Shown piece by piece: positions 37,901 through 49,900 of a stretch of 64,000 bases of DNA. Numbering within the stretch: the stretch's first letter is position 1; each line of letters opens with the position of its first letter. The notes under the pieces were generated by a model. The model was not told the DNA's origin. It saw only the letters and a list, made by a program, of their open reading frames with translations, and searched no databases. This DNA comes from Phoenix dactylifera (Eukaryota; Streptophyta; Magnoliopsida; Arecales; Arecaceae): positions 1,039,501-1,103,500 of the forward strand of contig NW_024067684.1 in the NCBI RefSeq assembly GCF_009389715.1. The letters run 5' to 3'. The position numbers and the translations under genes were made by a program.

Positions 37901-40900
37901 GAAACTTCGGGGGCCGAGGCGGCCGCAGCTATCCCCGAAGTGACCGAGGTTGCCCCCGGGGTTGCCCCCGAGGCTACTCCTATTGCCGCCGAGGCCATCG
38001 AAGAGGTCCCGGCAGCCGAGCCAACCACTCCTAGTACTGCCGAGGCCGAGGTGGTCGAGCTTGAGCCTCCGATGTAATTTTTGTTATTTCTTGTAAAATC
38101 GGGATGGCTTCCCATACTTGTAAGGGCCCAACCCGGATTTTGTACTTAGCCTACGGGCCTTTTTGAAATGAAATATACATTTCTTTTTTTTTTGAAAACT
38201 CTGTCTGTCGTAGCCTAAGTTTTTCTGCTCGGATCCGTTTTAGGTTCCGAGGATATGGGCTCTAGGGCCTCAGCTTTTCCCGCCACAGGGTTTTGAGTTA
38301 GAGTTTGGCTTACCGAGCTCCATTGCTCGGTTCTTCGACTAATGGTATAGCAACGCTTGTGCTTATACCAAGGATTTGGGCTCGGAACGTTTTTCCGAGC
38401 CTAGTCCAGAATTCGACCAAGCCCTAGGGCGGTCTCTAGGACTTAAAATTTTTGCGTAATTAGTGAACTTCGACCCTCGCATTGCCGGGGCGGACCAGAT
38501 TCGTTTCCAACGAATGGGTCGAATGCTCGTCAACTCGTGACGGGAATTCACCGGACTTAGTGTAATGATATGCTGGTGTCATGAGCACTCCTTCGCCAAG
38601 GCGATTGAAGACGCTCCTCTGCTCGACGTCCGTTCTTTGAGGACATCGGCAGAGAAAAATCCAAGACAATGTAGAAGCATTAAATGAATGGGTACCTTGT
38701 ACCATATGCGTCCTTGCGCCGAGGCGGCTGAAGACGCTTCTCTGCTCGGACTCCGTTCTTCGAGGACGTCGGCAGAGAAATTCAGAAGCAGAATAGATAA
38801 TGTAAAAAACATTAAATAAATGGGTACCTTGTACCGTGTGCGTCCTTGCGCCGAGGCGACTGAAGACGCTTCTCTGCTCGGACTCCGTTCTTGGAGGGCG
38901 TCGACAGAGAAATCTAGAAGCAGAATAGATAATGTAAAAAACATTAAATAAATGGGTACCTTGTACCGTGTGCGTCCTTGCGCCGAGGCGACTGAAGACG
39001 CTTCTCTGCTCGGACTCCGTTCTTCGAGGACGTCGGCAGAGAAATCCAGAAGCAGAATAGATAATGTAAAAAACATTAAATAAATGGGTACCTTGTACCG
39101 TGTGCGTCCTTGCGCCGAGGCGACTGAAGACGCTTCTCTGCTCGGACTCCGTTCTTCGAGGACGTCGGCAGAGAAATCCAGAAGCAGAATAGATAATGTA
39201 AAAAACATTAAATAAATGGGTACCTTGTACCGTGTGCGTCCTTGCGCCGAGGCGACTGAAGACGCTTCTCTGCTCGGGCTCCGTTCTTGGAGGGCGTCGA
39301 CAGAGAAATCCAATAATAGGTAATGTAAAGACATTAAATAAATAGGTACCTTGTACCGTGTGCGTCCCGGCGCCGAGGCGACTGAAGACGCTTCTCTGCT
39401 CGGACTCCGTTTTTGGAGGGCGTCGACAGAGAAATCCAATGACGAAGAGCGGGCCGGACTCGTTGGCTGAAGCCGATGGAGCGCGAGCCGAGCTCGTCCG
39501 GTCAGAGAGGACCGCTAACTTATCTCGATGTCTCGAGCATCCCTATAGTTGGGGTATCCCGACGTCTCGGGGCATCCTGACCGTGGTCAGGGTAGGAGCA
39601 CGAGCCGAGCTCGTCCGGTCAGAGAGGACCGCTAACTCATAGCCGATGGAGCACGAGCCGAGCTCGTCCGGTCAGAGAGGACCGCTAACTCATATTCGGG
39701 GAGCACGAGCTCCTACTCAATAGTCGATGGAGCACGAGCCGAGCTCGTCCGGTCAGAGAGGACCGCTACTCAATAGTCGATGGAGCACGAGCCGAGCTCG
39801 TCCGGTCAGAGAGGACCGCTACTCAATAGTCGATGGAGCACGAGCCGAGCTCGTCCGGTCAGAGAGGACCGCTACTCATGTCTCGACGCCTCGAGCTTCC
39901 CGGTAACCGGGGGCATCCCGACGTCTCGGGGCATCCTGACCGTGGCCAGGGTAGGAGAATGAGCCGAGCTCGTTGATGGAGAGCGCACCATAAACTCATG
40001 GACATCTTTGAGGGAGTCCACGCAGGTACTCCATCATCCCGAGGTATCAGGGCATCCCAACCGTGGTTAGGGAAGAAGAATAAACCTGATGCCATGAGAT
40101 AACCAAGAAAATTGGTGAGCTCGGAATAAGTTCGCAAACCATCAGTTTATCGTGAAATGAAATTCATAGAGTGAAATTCATAGAATGAAATTTAATGGTT
40201 GAATAATGAGGGACCCCTTAGGGTTCTACTGGTGGTACACGCGGAGATTTTCAGAGCTCCAGCTCCGCGGAATGGGAGTCCCATCTAGAGACTCCAATTG
40301 ATAAGCTCCGGGTCGGCGAATGCGCATGACTCGGTATGGTCCTCCCAATTCGGGGCCAGCTTCCCTCGCTCAGTTGGTCGGGGAGGTTTCAGCTCTTCTT
40401 AGGACAAGGTCCCCTGGTCTGAAAGATTTGACTTTGACCCTGGCGTTGTAGTACTGAGCTGTCTTTTGTTGGTACCTCGCCATACGCACTCGGGCGACCT
40501 CCCTTGTTTCCTCGATCAGGTCGAGGTTGCCTCTGAGCTGCGAAGAGTTGGAGCTAGCATCGTGGTGGCTCGACTATTGGAGAGGGGAGCCCAATCTCTA
40601 GTGGAATGACGGCCTCCGTCCCATATGTCAGGTTGAAGGGAGTCTCGCCGGTGGGGACGGCGGAACGTAGTCTGTAAGCCCACAGGACATTGTATAGGTC
40701 TTCGACCCATTGTCCTTTGGATTTGTCGAGCCTGGTTTTGAGACCCTGCAAATAGTACGATTTGTTACTTCGGTCTCTCCGTTTGTCTGAGGATGCGCGA
40801 CCGAGTGAAGCGGTGGTCAATGCCAAGCTCGGAGCAGAACTCTCTGAAATGGATGTTGTCGAACTGGCGACCGTTGTCAGAGATAAGGATGCGGGGGAGC

Positions 40901-43900
40901 CCAAATCTGCAAATGATGGACTTCCAAACGAAATCCCGCATCTTTTGCTCGGTGATCCGGGCGAGGGGCTCAGCTTCCACCCAACTTAGTGAAGTAGTCG
41001 ATGGAGACGACCAGGAACTTCCTTTGTCCGGTGGCCAGAGGAAATGGCCCGAGGATGTCAATTCCCCACTGGGCAAAAGGGCCAAGGGGAGCTGATAGAA
41101 GTCAAAGGAGCCGAGGGCCGGCACTGAACATTGGCGTTCCTTTGGCACCGGTCGCATCTTTGGACGAAATCCATAGCATCCTTCTGGAGTGTCGGCCAAT
41201 AATATCCTTGGCGCAGAATTTTTGGGCCAAGGCTCGTCCTCCCAGATGGTTTCCACAAATTCCTTCGTGGACTTCGCGCAGGCATAATTAGCTTCCGTTG
41301 GGCGAAGGCATCTGAGAAGGGGAGAGGTGAAGGATTTCCGATAGAGCTTTCCCTCGTATAGTATGTATCGGGTGGCGAGGCCGCTTGATTCGGCGAGCCT
41401 CTCGTACATCAGCAGGGAGGGTTTCGTCTTGCAGATAGCTGATGAGTCCATCCATCCAGCTTGGCTCGAGCTCGGTGCAGAGGGTCTGCTCGGGCTCGTC
41501 TATGCTGGGCTTTTGGAGATATTCCAGGACTGCCTCTTTGGGAAGCTCGCTCATGCGAGAGGACGCCAGCTTTGATAGCTGGTCGGCCCTGAGATTCTCC
41601 GACCTGGCAATATGTTGAATGTGGAAAGAGTCCAAGGTCGAGGCGAGATCCCGTACCTTCTGGAGATACTTCTGCATGGTCGGGTCTTTGGCTTCGAAGT
41701 CGCCCCACAATTTGGTTGACGACGAGCTGAGAATCACTGAAGGCCTTCAAGTCCTTCACTCCTAGCTCTTTGGCTAGCTTAAGCCCGGCGACGAGCGCTT
41801 CATACTCCGCCATGTTATTGGAAGCAGGAAACTCGAGGCGCAGGGCCTGCTCGGCGACCACCCCCTCCGGGCTGGTGAGAATAAATCCTGCTCCACTAAC
41901 CCCCGAGTTTGAAGAGCCATCGACATGTAGAGCCCATGTAAAACTCGGGGTCCGCTCTAGCAGTGGCTCAGGTTCAGGCTCGACCTCATCTGGTATGGTG
42001 CACTCGGCTATAAAGTCTGCGAGTGCTTGTGCTTTGATCGCCTGTCTGGGCCGGTACTCAATGTCGAATTCTCCGAGCTCAATGGCCCATTTAGTGATCC
42101 GACCCGCACGATCTGATCTCTGCAGGATCTGCTTGATCGGCTGGTCAGTCAGCACAGCCACTGTGTGAGCTTGGAAGTAGGGTCGGAGCCTCCGAGCTGA
42201 GATGACCAAAGCATAGGCGGTCTTCTCGAGCTTGGCGTATCGGGTCTCGGCGTCTCTCAAGACCCGGCTGGTGTAATACACTGGCTTTTGAAGTTTGCCC
42301 TCCTCTCGGACCAAGACCGAGCTTACCGCAACAGGGGAGACAACTAGGTATAAGTAGAGGATCTCACCCTGTTGCGGCTTTGTGAGCAGGGGAGGGGAAG
42401 CCAGGAGATGTTTGAGCTCTTCAAAAGATTGCTGGCACTCGTCCGACCACAAAAAGTTCTTCGGCTTCTTGAGGCCGCGAAAAATGGAAGGCAGCGCTCA
42501 GCCGAGCGGGAGATAAACCTCCCGAGAGCTGCAACTCGGCCTGTGAGCCGTTGTACCTCCTTGACCGTCCTAGGAGGCGTCATCTTTTGAAGGGCTCGGA
42601 TCTTCTCTGGATTGGCCTCGATTCCTCGCTGTGTAATGATGAAGCCGAGGAATTTGCCGGAGGTGACTCCGAATGCACATTTAGCTGGATTGAGCTTCAT
42701 TTGGTACTTTCGGAGCGTGGAGAATGCTTCATTGAGGTCGGCTATATGATTTTGTGCCACCTTGCTTTTCACTAGCATGTCATCCACGTAGACCTCCATG
42801 TTCCGGCCTATTTGATCTTTGAAGATCCGGCTAACCAGCCTCTGATAAGTTGCCCCGGCATTTTTTAAGCCGAATGGCATCACCTTGTAGCAATAGGTTC
42901 CCCCATCGGTGATGAAGGCTGTCTTCTCCTCATCTTCTGCGCCATGCGGATCTGGTTGTATCCGGAGAAGGCGTCCATGAATGCTAGTAGCTCGTGACCC
43001 GAAGTGGAGTCCACGAGCTGGTCAATGCTGGGAAGCGGAAAACTGTCCTTGGACAGGCTTTATTCAGATCGGTGTAGTCCACGCACATACGCCACTTCCC
43101 GTTGGCCTTCTTGACGAGGACCACCATTGGCGAGCCACTCCGGGTAAGCTATCTCCCGGATGAATCCAGCTTCAAGGAGTTTGCTTGACCTCCTCGGCTG
43201 CTGCTTGCTGTCGTTCAGGGGCGGCGCCTCGTTTCTTCTGCCGCACGGGCTTGCTGGTGGGCTTTACTTGGAGCCGGTGGACCATGATCTCTGGATCGAT
43301 CCCCGGCATGTCTGCAGGAGACCATGCGAAAACATCCATGTTGTCTCGCAGGAAGTTGACGAGGCGACCCCTCGCGTGCTCGTCAAGGCCGGAGCCGACC
43401 TGCACGGTTAGCTCAGGAGAGTTCTCACGTAGAGGAACCTGAATTAATAACTCACCGGGCTCTACCCGCTCTTTCTGAGGGTCGACCCGTGCCTCCAGAA
43501 CCTCGGCTGAGGGCTGGTCGGTCGCTGGGGCAGGCACTTCGGAGGGTCGCGTTGCCTCGTGGGTCGCCAGGTAGCATCGCCTTGCCACCATTTGATCTCC
43601 TCGAACTTCGCCGACCCCCCGGCTGGTGGGGAATCGCATGAGCAGATGGTGAGTGGAGACCGCTGCTCGGAGGGCGTTGAGTCCTGGCCTTCCAAGGATG
43701 GCGTTGTAAACCGAGGGCAGGCGTATCACAAGGAAGCTCATACCCACGGTACTTTCACGAGGGGCGAGCCCGGCTGTGACCAGAAGGTCGATCTCGCCCT
43801 CTACTGGGACTGAATCCCCAGTGAATCCAACTAGCGGAGCATTCATCCTCCGTAGCTGTTCTTTTGTCATCCTCATTTTACAATAAGCATCAAAATACAA

Positions 43901-46900
43901 AACATTCGCCGAGCTTCCATTATCAACCAGGATGCGTTTTACATCAAATTTATTTATGATCATGGAGATGACCATGGCATCATCATGGGAGTTTCGACTC
44001 CTTCTAGATCGTCATCTGAGAAGGAGATGGCTTCAGAGGTGCGCGGGCGCTTCGAGGGAGGCTCCTTCCCCTGAGGCTTCCCCAGCGAGGTCCCTCCTCG
44101 GATAGTGTTGATGACGCCGGCGATGGGCCTGTTGGCATTGGAACCTTCAGGCTGTGCTGCTTCTTCGGCTGGCTTCTTCCCTTCACGCTGGCCTTGCACA
44201 AACCGATCGAGCACCCCTCGGCGAATGAGTGCTTCGATCTCATTTCGGAGCTGATAACAATCCTCGGTATCATGGCCGTGATCCCGGTGAAAACGGCAAT
44301 ACTTCCGGAGATCACGCCGGATTCTGGTGTCTGGCTTTGGAGGGGGGAGCCGGATGCAATCCCGACTCTCAATCTCCATGAGGATTTCAGCCCGAGGAGC
44401 ATTGAGGGGAGTATACTTTTCATACCTCCCTTCAGGTGCACGGGCCTGCAGTGGGAACCTCGGGCGGAGTGACCTCTGCTGCGGCGGTCCTCTCAACCGG
44501 GGTGGACTCTTCGGGCGGGGCGGATTCTTAGCTCGTCGTGGAGACGGGCTTCTGGGTCGGCCGCGCTCCTCGCGGCGTCTTTTCTTGGGGTTCTGCTCGG
44601 TTCCACCCCGCCTAACTGCCACGGCCTCTTCTGCCTTGGCATACTTCCGTGCCCGAGCGAACATTTCGGTGAGGTCCGTGGGGAAATTCTTCTCGATCGA
44701 GAAGAGGAATCTGTAGGACCGGGCTCCAGTCTTCAATGCTGACATAGCGATTGACTGGTCAAGCTCCCGGACCTCCCATGTTGCGGCGGTGAACCGGTCC
44801 AAGTACTCCTTGAAGGATTCTCCCTCCTTTTGTTTGATGTCAAGGAGGGAGTCAGATGTCCGCCGCTGGGGCTGGCTGGCGGCAAAGTTGCCAGCAAATT
44901 GTCTGCCGAGCTGCTCAAAGGAGGAGACAGTACTTGGCTTCAGCCCGGTGAACCAAAGCCGGGCTGGTCCTCGGAGTGTCGCCGGGAAAGCCTTGCACAT
45001 CATGGCTTCCGAGGCTCCTTGTAGGGCCATTAAGACCCGGTAACTCTCCAGGTGGTCAAAGGGATCAGCCTTGCCGTTGTAGGGCTCCACCTGGGGCATC
45101 TTGAACCGTGGTGGGACCGGTTCATCTTCGATCTCCGGGGAGAAGGGAGACTTCGTAGTGAACTCGAAGTCGTTATCACGTCCTGATTTTCTCCCGTGGA
45201 GTGCCTGGATTTGGCGCTCCAACTTCTCGACCTTCTTGTCGAGTTCATCATTCTGGAGGATCGCTGCAGCGGTTCGTTCGAGCGCAGGTTGCCCTGGAAC
45301 CGACTCAGCTTCTGAAGGCTGTGGCCAGCCTCCGTAGCCTCTGGCTGGGGTGCTCTCTCCAGAGGGAGGCCTGGACTTGGGAGTCCTGGCCTCGAAGGGG
45401 AAGTCCGCTTGTAGGAGGCTCCGGCTGAGCTGGAGCTGGAGGAGACGGTGCCGTTGGGATGCCCCTGGGTTGCAAGCTTTGGACAGCGGTAGCCAAGGCT
45501 TGCACTTGTTGCACCAGGGCATCAAACTACTCCGGCCGGACTTGAGGGGTTGACTCGGCCGAAGGTGGTGAGTTTCGGACGGAATGCTCAGGACTGGGTG
45601 GTGGACGTCGAGAGGCGTTGGAAGCCCCTTTGCTTCTTAGCTTCATGGCAGCGAACTCGGGCCCTTCCTCTAGCGCCAACTGTTGCTGGAAATTGGACCC
45701 GGGGGCCGCCGCGAAGCGGGGAAGGAGGAGCTCCGCTGCTACAGGGGGCGGACGGCGGTGCGCCGGCTGGCTGCGTCCTCTGCTGCGGGGGGGTGTGCAA
45801 GTCCTGCAAGGAAAACCGGTGGCCGGGCTCCCCGGCTCCGGCCCTCCGATGCCTAAGTCAGAGGGGACAAGTATGTGGAGAGAGCAGGGAAGAGAGTATA
45901 TGGAGAAGACAACAAGAACATTTGGATAAGATAAAGAAGACGAAGAGGATGATGTCCTCAATTGCGTCTGTGCTTCCCGGCGGGTTCAGTCCCGGGGATC
46001 TGTCTCCGTTTTTTGTTCTTCTCTCCCCTCACTTGGTTCTCCCAGGTTCCCTTTTATAGGGGGGATTACGTTATCTGGGAGGTAACCGGGGGATTTGTCC
46101 CTGTCTGTGATAATTGGGCACGATTTGGCCCATTTATGGCGTAGTGGAGAACGGGGCCGAATCAGACCGGAACCAGGGAGTTGTCACGGTCGATCGGACC
46201 TGTTGGAGTGGTTGAACCGCCGGCCGTAGCGGGCCTGGGGTCTATGGATGGTAAGTGCATTTATTACCGAATGAACCGGCGGCCAGGTAGAGCCATACGC
46301 TCTGATGGTTCAGTGATCCGGAGATCGTCTTGGGCCGTGTTCATTAAATGCCTGAGTGTATCGGAGACTTGAGGGAGTCTCATGCATTAATGGCAGGTTG
46401 TGCCGAACGCCTGCGGAGATCTTATGCCTTGATGGCTTGGAGATAGTGGCAGGTCGCAAGCCGTAGGAGTTGTCAAGTCCCTTGGACTCTAGGCGGGGGT
46501 TGAACATTTGTGAAGGCATCGGTTCGGCAAGGGTGCCGAGCCGAGCTGGTCGCCCAATGGGGCGCCCTGTGGCGGGGCTGCTTGAGTACTCCTGGTCGGC
46601 GCCCTTTAGGCGAGCACCTTCTAGCAGAGCGCCTTGGCGCTGTCTTTGGTCGGCACTTTCTAACCGAGCAGCTTTGGGTGGGGCACCTCTTGGCGCGCGC
46701 TCTGGTCGACGCCCTCTAGTCGAGCGCCTTCCTGGTCGGCATCCTTTGGCCGAGCAGCTTTCCGGTCGGCACCCCTTGGCCGAGCAGCTTTCCGGTCGGC
46801 ACTCCTTGGCCGAGCAGCTTTCCGGTCGGCGCTCTTCGGCCGAGCGCCTCCGTGGATGTATGACTTAGGGTTTTTTCCCCTAACAATTAGGATGGGTTTT

Positions 46901-49900
46901 TAGAAGAATATGGGCTGGGCAGGCCAACAGATCCGATTCCTGTGGAAAATTCAGTCAAATCCTGATGGATTTCCCAAATAGGCCTTTAATGTATTAACAA
47001 TCCCGGGGCACCCTATGAATTAAATTAGGCAAGAAAACAAAGGAAAAAATACTAAACGAAACTACAGAGTGCTAAAGTAGAAATGAGAGGGGAAAACCTC
47101 AAATTATGAAATAACTTGTATAATTTTTGAAAATACTTATTCATAATATTCTCTATTCTACTTAAATGCAGATTGTTATTGAACTCTGAGAAAAACTTCA
47201 GAAACCCAAAGCATTTAATAAGAAAGTAGTATCTCTTGCCCCTATTCTCTTCCATGTAATAGCAGTAGACCCAAATCTAGAGCTGCATTATATTGTTCAT
47301 TTTAAAAAAAACATGGCTGAAGCTTTGCTATTATTGGACCATGCTTGTTACTTGCATGTCAGTTTACTTGGTGGGTTTTATTTTTGTACACTCACCATTA
47401 TATAGGAATTGCAGCAGTTATCCTTGTTTCTTCAGTTGGCACATCCAAATACAAAACTTCCTGTGATAATATTAAATCACCAGAGAAGAGAACTGATTCT
47501 AGTCATTCAAGTTTGTATTTAACTCCCCGCCAATTTAATTGTTGGACTTAGTATCATTATCGACATTAAAAGAAATCCTTTAGTTTTGTAGAAGTGATGA
47601 GCTCTTGAATCTGATAATGAATATAGAGACAATGCTTGTTTTATCATATATTTCTTAACTGGCTAAGCTGGATTAAGTGGTTACAAGTCTTATTCCTGAA
47701 TCTGTTTTGGTGAACTGCATCTGCTTAATATTCCTGTTTATTTTTGCAGGGTAGGAACCTTTCGGTAGGGCTGGATTCCCTGTTTTAGAATCTGTGAGGG
47801 ATTAAAAGTAAAAGATCTAATATGTACTCTGCAATTGTATAGCTGGCTAGAAGCTATTCGAAAGAGATATCAGAGATCTCAATTTGTTGTCCTTAACAGC
47901 AGATTTCCAGTATGCATAGCAACGACAATATTGGTCACACTGGCTGTTCTTGGTGAGTGTGGTGCTTGCGATTTTGCTTGCAAATTGCAAGTTGTCTCTC
48001 TTTTTCCCCCATCCAGATCTTATACTGATCTCACTAGTTCTAACATAGCTGATATTTTCTTGTTTGTTCAAGACGATATACTACAGGTTGGTGGATTAAA
48101 TTATTTACCTTATGTTGGAACATGTCACAAAAAAGGCTTAATGAATTGTTAAATACAAATAATGTATATGCATTCTAAACATTTTATCGGTCTTCTTTCA
48201 TAATGATATCATTATTCTAAATATTTTTTAAATGGTTTCTCCTTGAGATTATTTAACAAAAATAACCTTATCTTGGTCGGTCCCTCACACATTGGCAAAG
48301 CTGGCTACTGCATAAGTAGATTTCATGTGGAAAATATCCCTTATATTTTATAGTATTTTGTCTTTCTATGATTAATTTGATTAGTTTCCTTGCTTGTGCT
48401 CTCAAAACCCCATTTTGATGGATAGAGAAAGACAAATAGATTAGAGAGAGAAAGGGAGATATCCTCTCTCCACTTGTGCTACTATCAAATGCATCAAAGT
48501 TGGGAAGAAGAGCCTCAAAGTATAAGCAAGCCAACACCAACTTCATTCATCAACATTCAACATCAGAGATCTCCCATTTCATGTCATGATGTATGTCAAA
48601 GGAGATAAAAGAATAAATGCAACATGGATAGTTCTAGAGAGAGGAGAGAGTTGTTTTTATTTTTTTATTTTTTAGGAGAGACAGTACCAAATTAGTCCAG
48701 TGCATTTGAAATTTTAACATAAACTAGATCTCTCAAGGCTTGCTATCCTACTTGGGAAAAATACTGACAAAGGTTTAAGCACTGTTGCTAAATAACAGAT
48801 TAGAAAGACACTGTATAGCTTTCAGTTTTCTTATATCCCCTCAAACTTGTCCTTCCCTCCCACCACCCCTCCACACCCCACTCCTTTTTTTTCGAACTTT
48901 GGCTTTCCCTCTCCTTCTTCCCCTCAATATTGGTCCTAATGGCCAGGGAACAAACAAAACCTAATGATCCAACTTAGAAACTTTCATACCTACAGGAGAA
49001 CTCTTTGATTGACTAAGATCGAATTCTCTTTCCACAAGAAGCAATGCCCAAAGAAATCAAATGACCATGGTGTAGGCAATGATGTGCAAGGCAAGCATGA
49101 CTAGAACCAAATGATGGCCTACCAACAAGAGGTGGGGCGAGGTTGGGCAAGGTGGCAGTCATCGGAAGGAGGGAGAGCAGTTGGCAAGGAGGGTAGGCAG
49201 AAATTAAGAAGAGGCCAAGAGGTAGGCTAGTGGTCTTAAAAAATTAAGAGGGGAGAACAATATTAGGGGAAAGAGTAGGCTAGCAATTGTCGGAATGAGA
49301 GGGGAAAGAACAGAGGGTAGAAGGAAGGTAGGATAGCCATTGGCAGGAATAAGAGAAGGGCATTGGCAGGGAGGGTAGGCTGAAATCAAGAAGGGGGGAA
49401 GTGGTGGCATCGAGGAGGGCAGTCTAGTAGCTGTATTACCTGGACACTTGTCTCCAACTCCAAAAATTCATGTTGAATACCTGCCCAAATTGGATATATG
49501 TCGGGAATGTAATACTTAATCTTTGTCTAAAGATTGGTTGGAGAGGTTGAACTCTTCCATCAGTGATTTTCATCCTTCATTTTGATATTGAAAGTGAGCA
49601 TTTGTTCTTTTCAAAGATTGGTCAAGGATGAGGTCCATGAGTGTATTGGAATAACTTTGTAAAATGTTACTTTTCTTATCTATTTAAGTTAATTAGGAAG
49701 TTTAGGTGAGAAAACATGTTTGTTGGAGGACCTTAACAAACAATATCTTTTAATATCTTCTTTTCAATGTCATAAATAAATATTTGGATAAATATACAAT
49801 TCAGCTCATTTTAGTTTTTACCCTACGTCTCACCATATTTCCTTTTTTTCCCCCTCTTTCTAAGTCAGGCACTTGGATATGCATGCAAATCTGATTCTCA

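Larger units (their letters stand above)
33974..46885 (-). mobile_element. Nearly complete Tat-lineage Ty3/gypsy LTR retrotransposon
   Basis: About 12.9 kb, flanked by a 5-bp target duplication ATTAG (33969-33973 and 46886-46890). Two nearly identical LTRs (33974-35211 and 45681-46885) begin TGTTGCTGG and end CCCCTAACA on the + strand. Genome order on the minus strand is 5'LTR (right), primer site, gag, protease, RT, RNase H, second RNase H, integrase, two tandem-repeat fields, 3'LTR (left). An extra ORF runs on the opposite strand next to the 3'LTR. The gag motif [14 protein letters not shown], the second (archaeal-type) RNase H and the antisense ORF are features described for the Tat/Retand group. 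Coding parts carry frameshifts, so this copy is probably not autonomous. Confidence 0.95.
33771..46984. mobile_element. 297-bp MITE split by the Tat retrotransposon
   Basis: The left TIR GGCCTGTTTGGGAAATCC begins at 33771. The reverse complement of the right end at 46984 reads GGCCTATTTGGGAAATCC, 17 of 18 bases alike. Similarity continues inward (GGCTGGATTTTC against GACTGAATTTTC). With the retrotransposon (33974-46885) and one ATTAG copy removed, the MITE is about 297 bases. It lies in intron 3 of the syntaxin-like gene, so it was there before the retrotransposon. I could not define its own target duplication. Confidence 0.8.

Noticed and set aside
38579-39439. 286-codon minus-strand ORF with repeated [18 protein letters not shown]
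   Set aside because: It is the 132-bp tandem repeat (a multiple of three) read as protein; no other coding sign.
48268-48546. Minus-strand ORF of 92 codons in intron 4
   Set aside because: No domain, AT-driven composition and no conserved motif.
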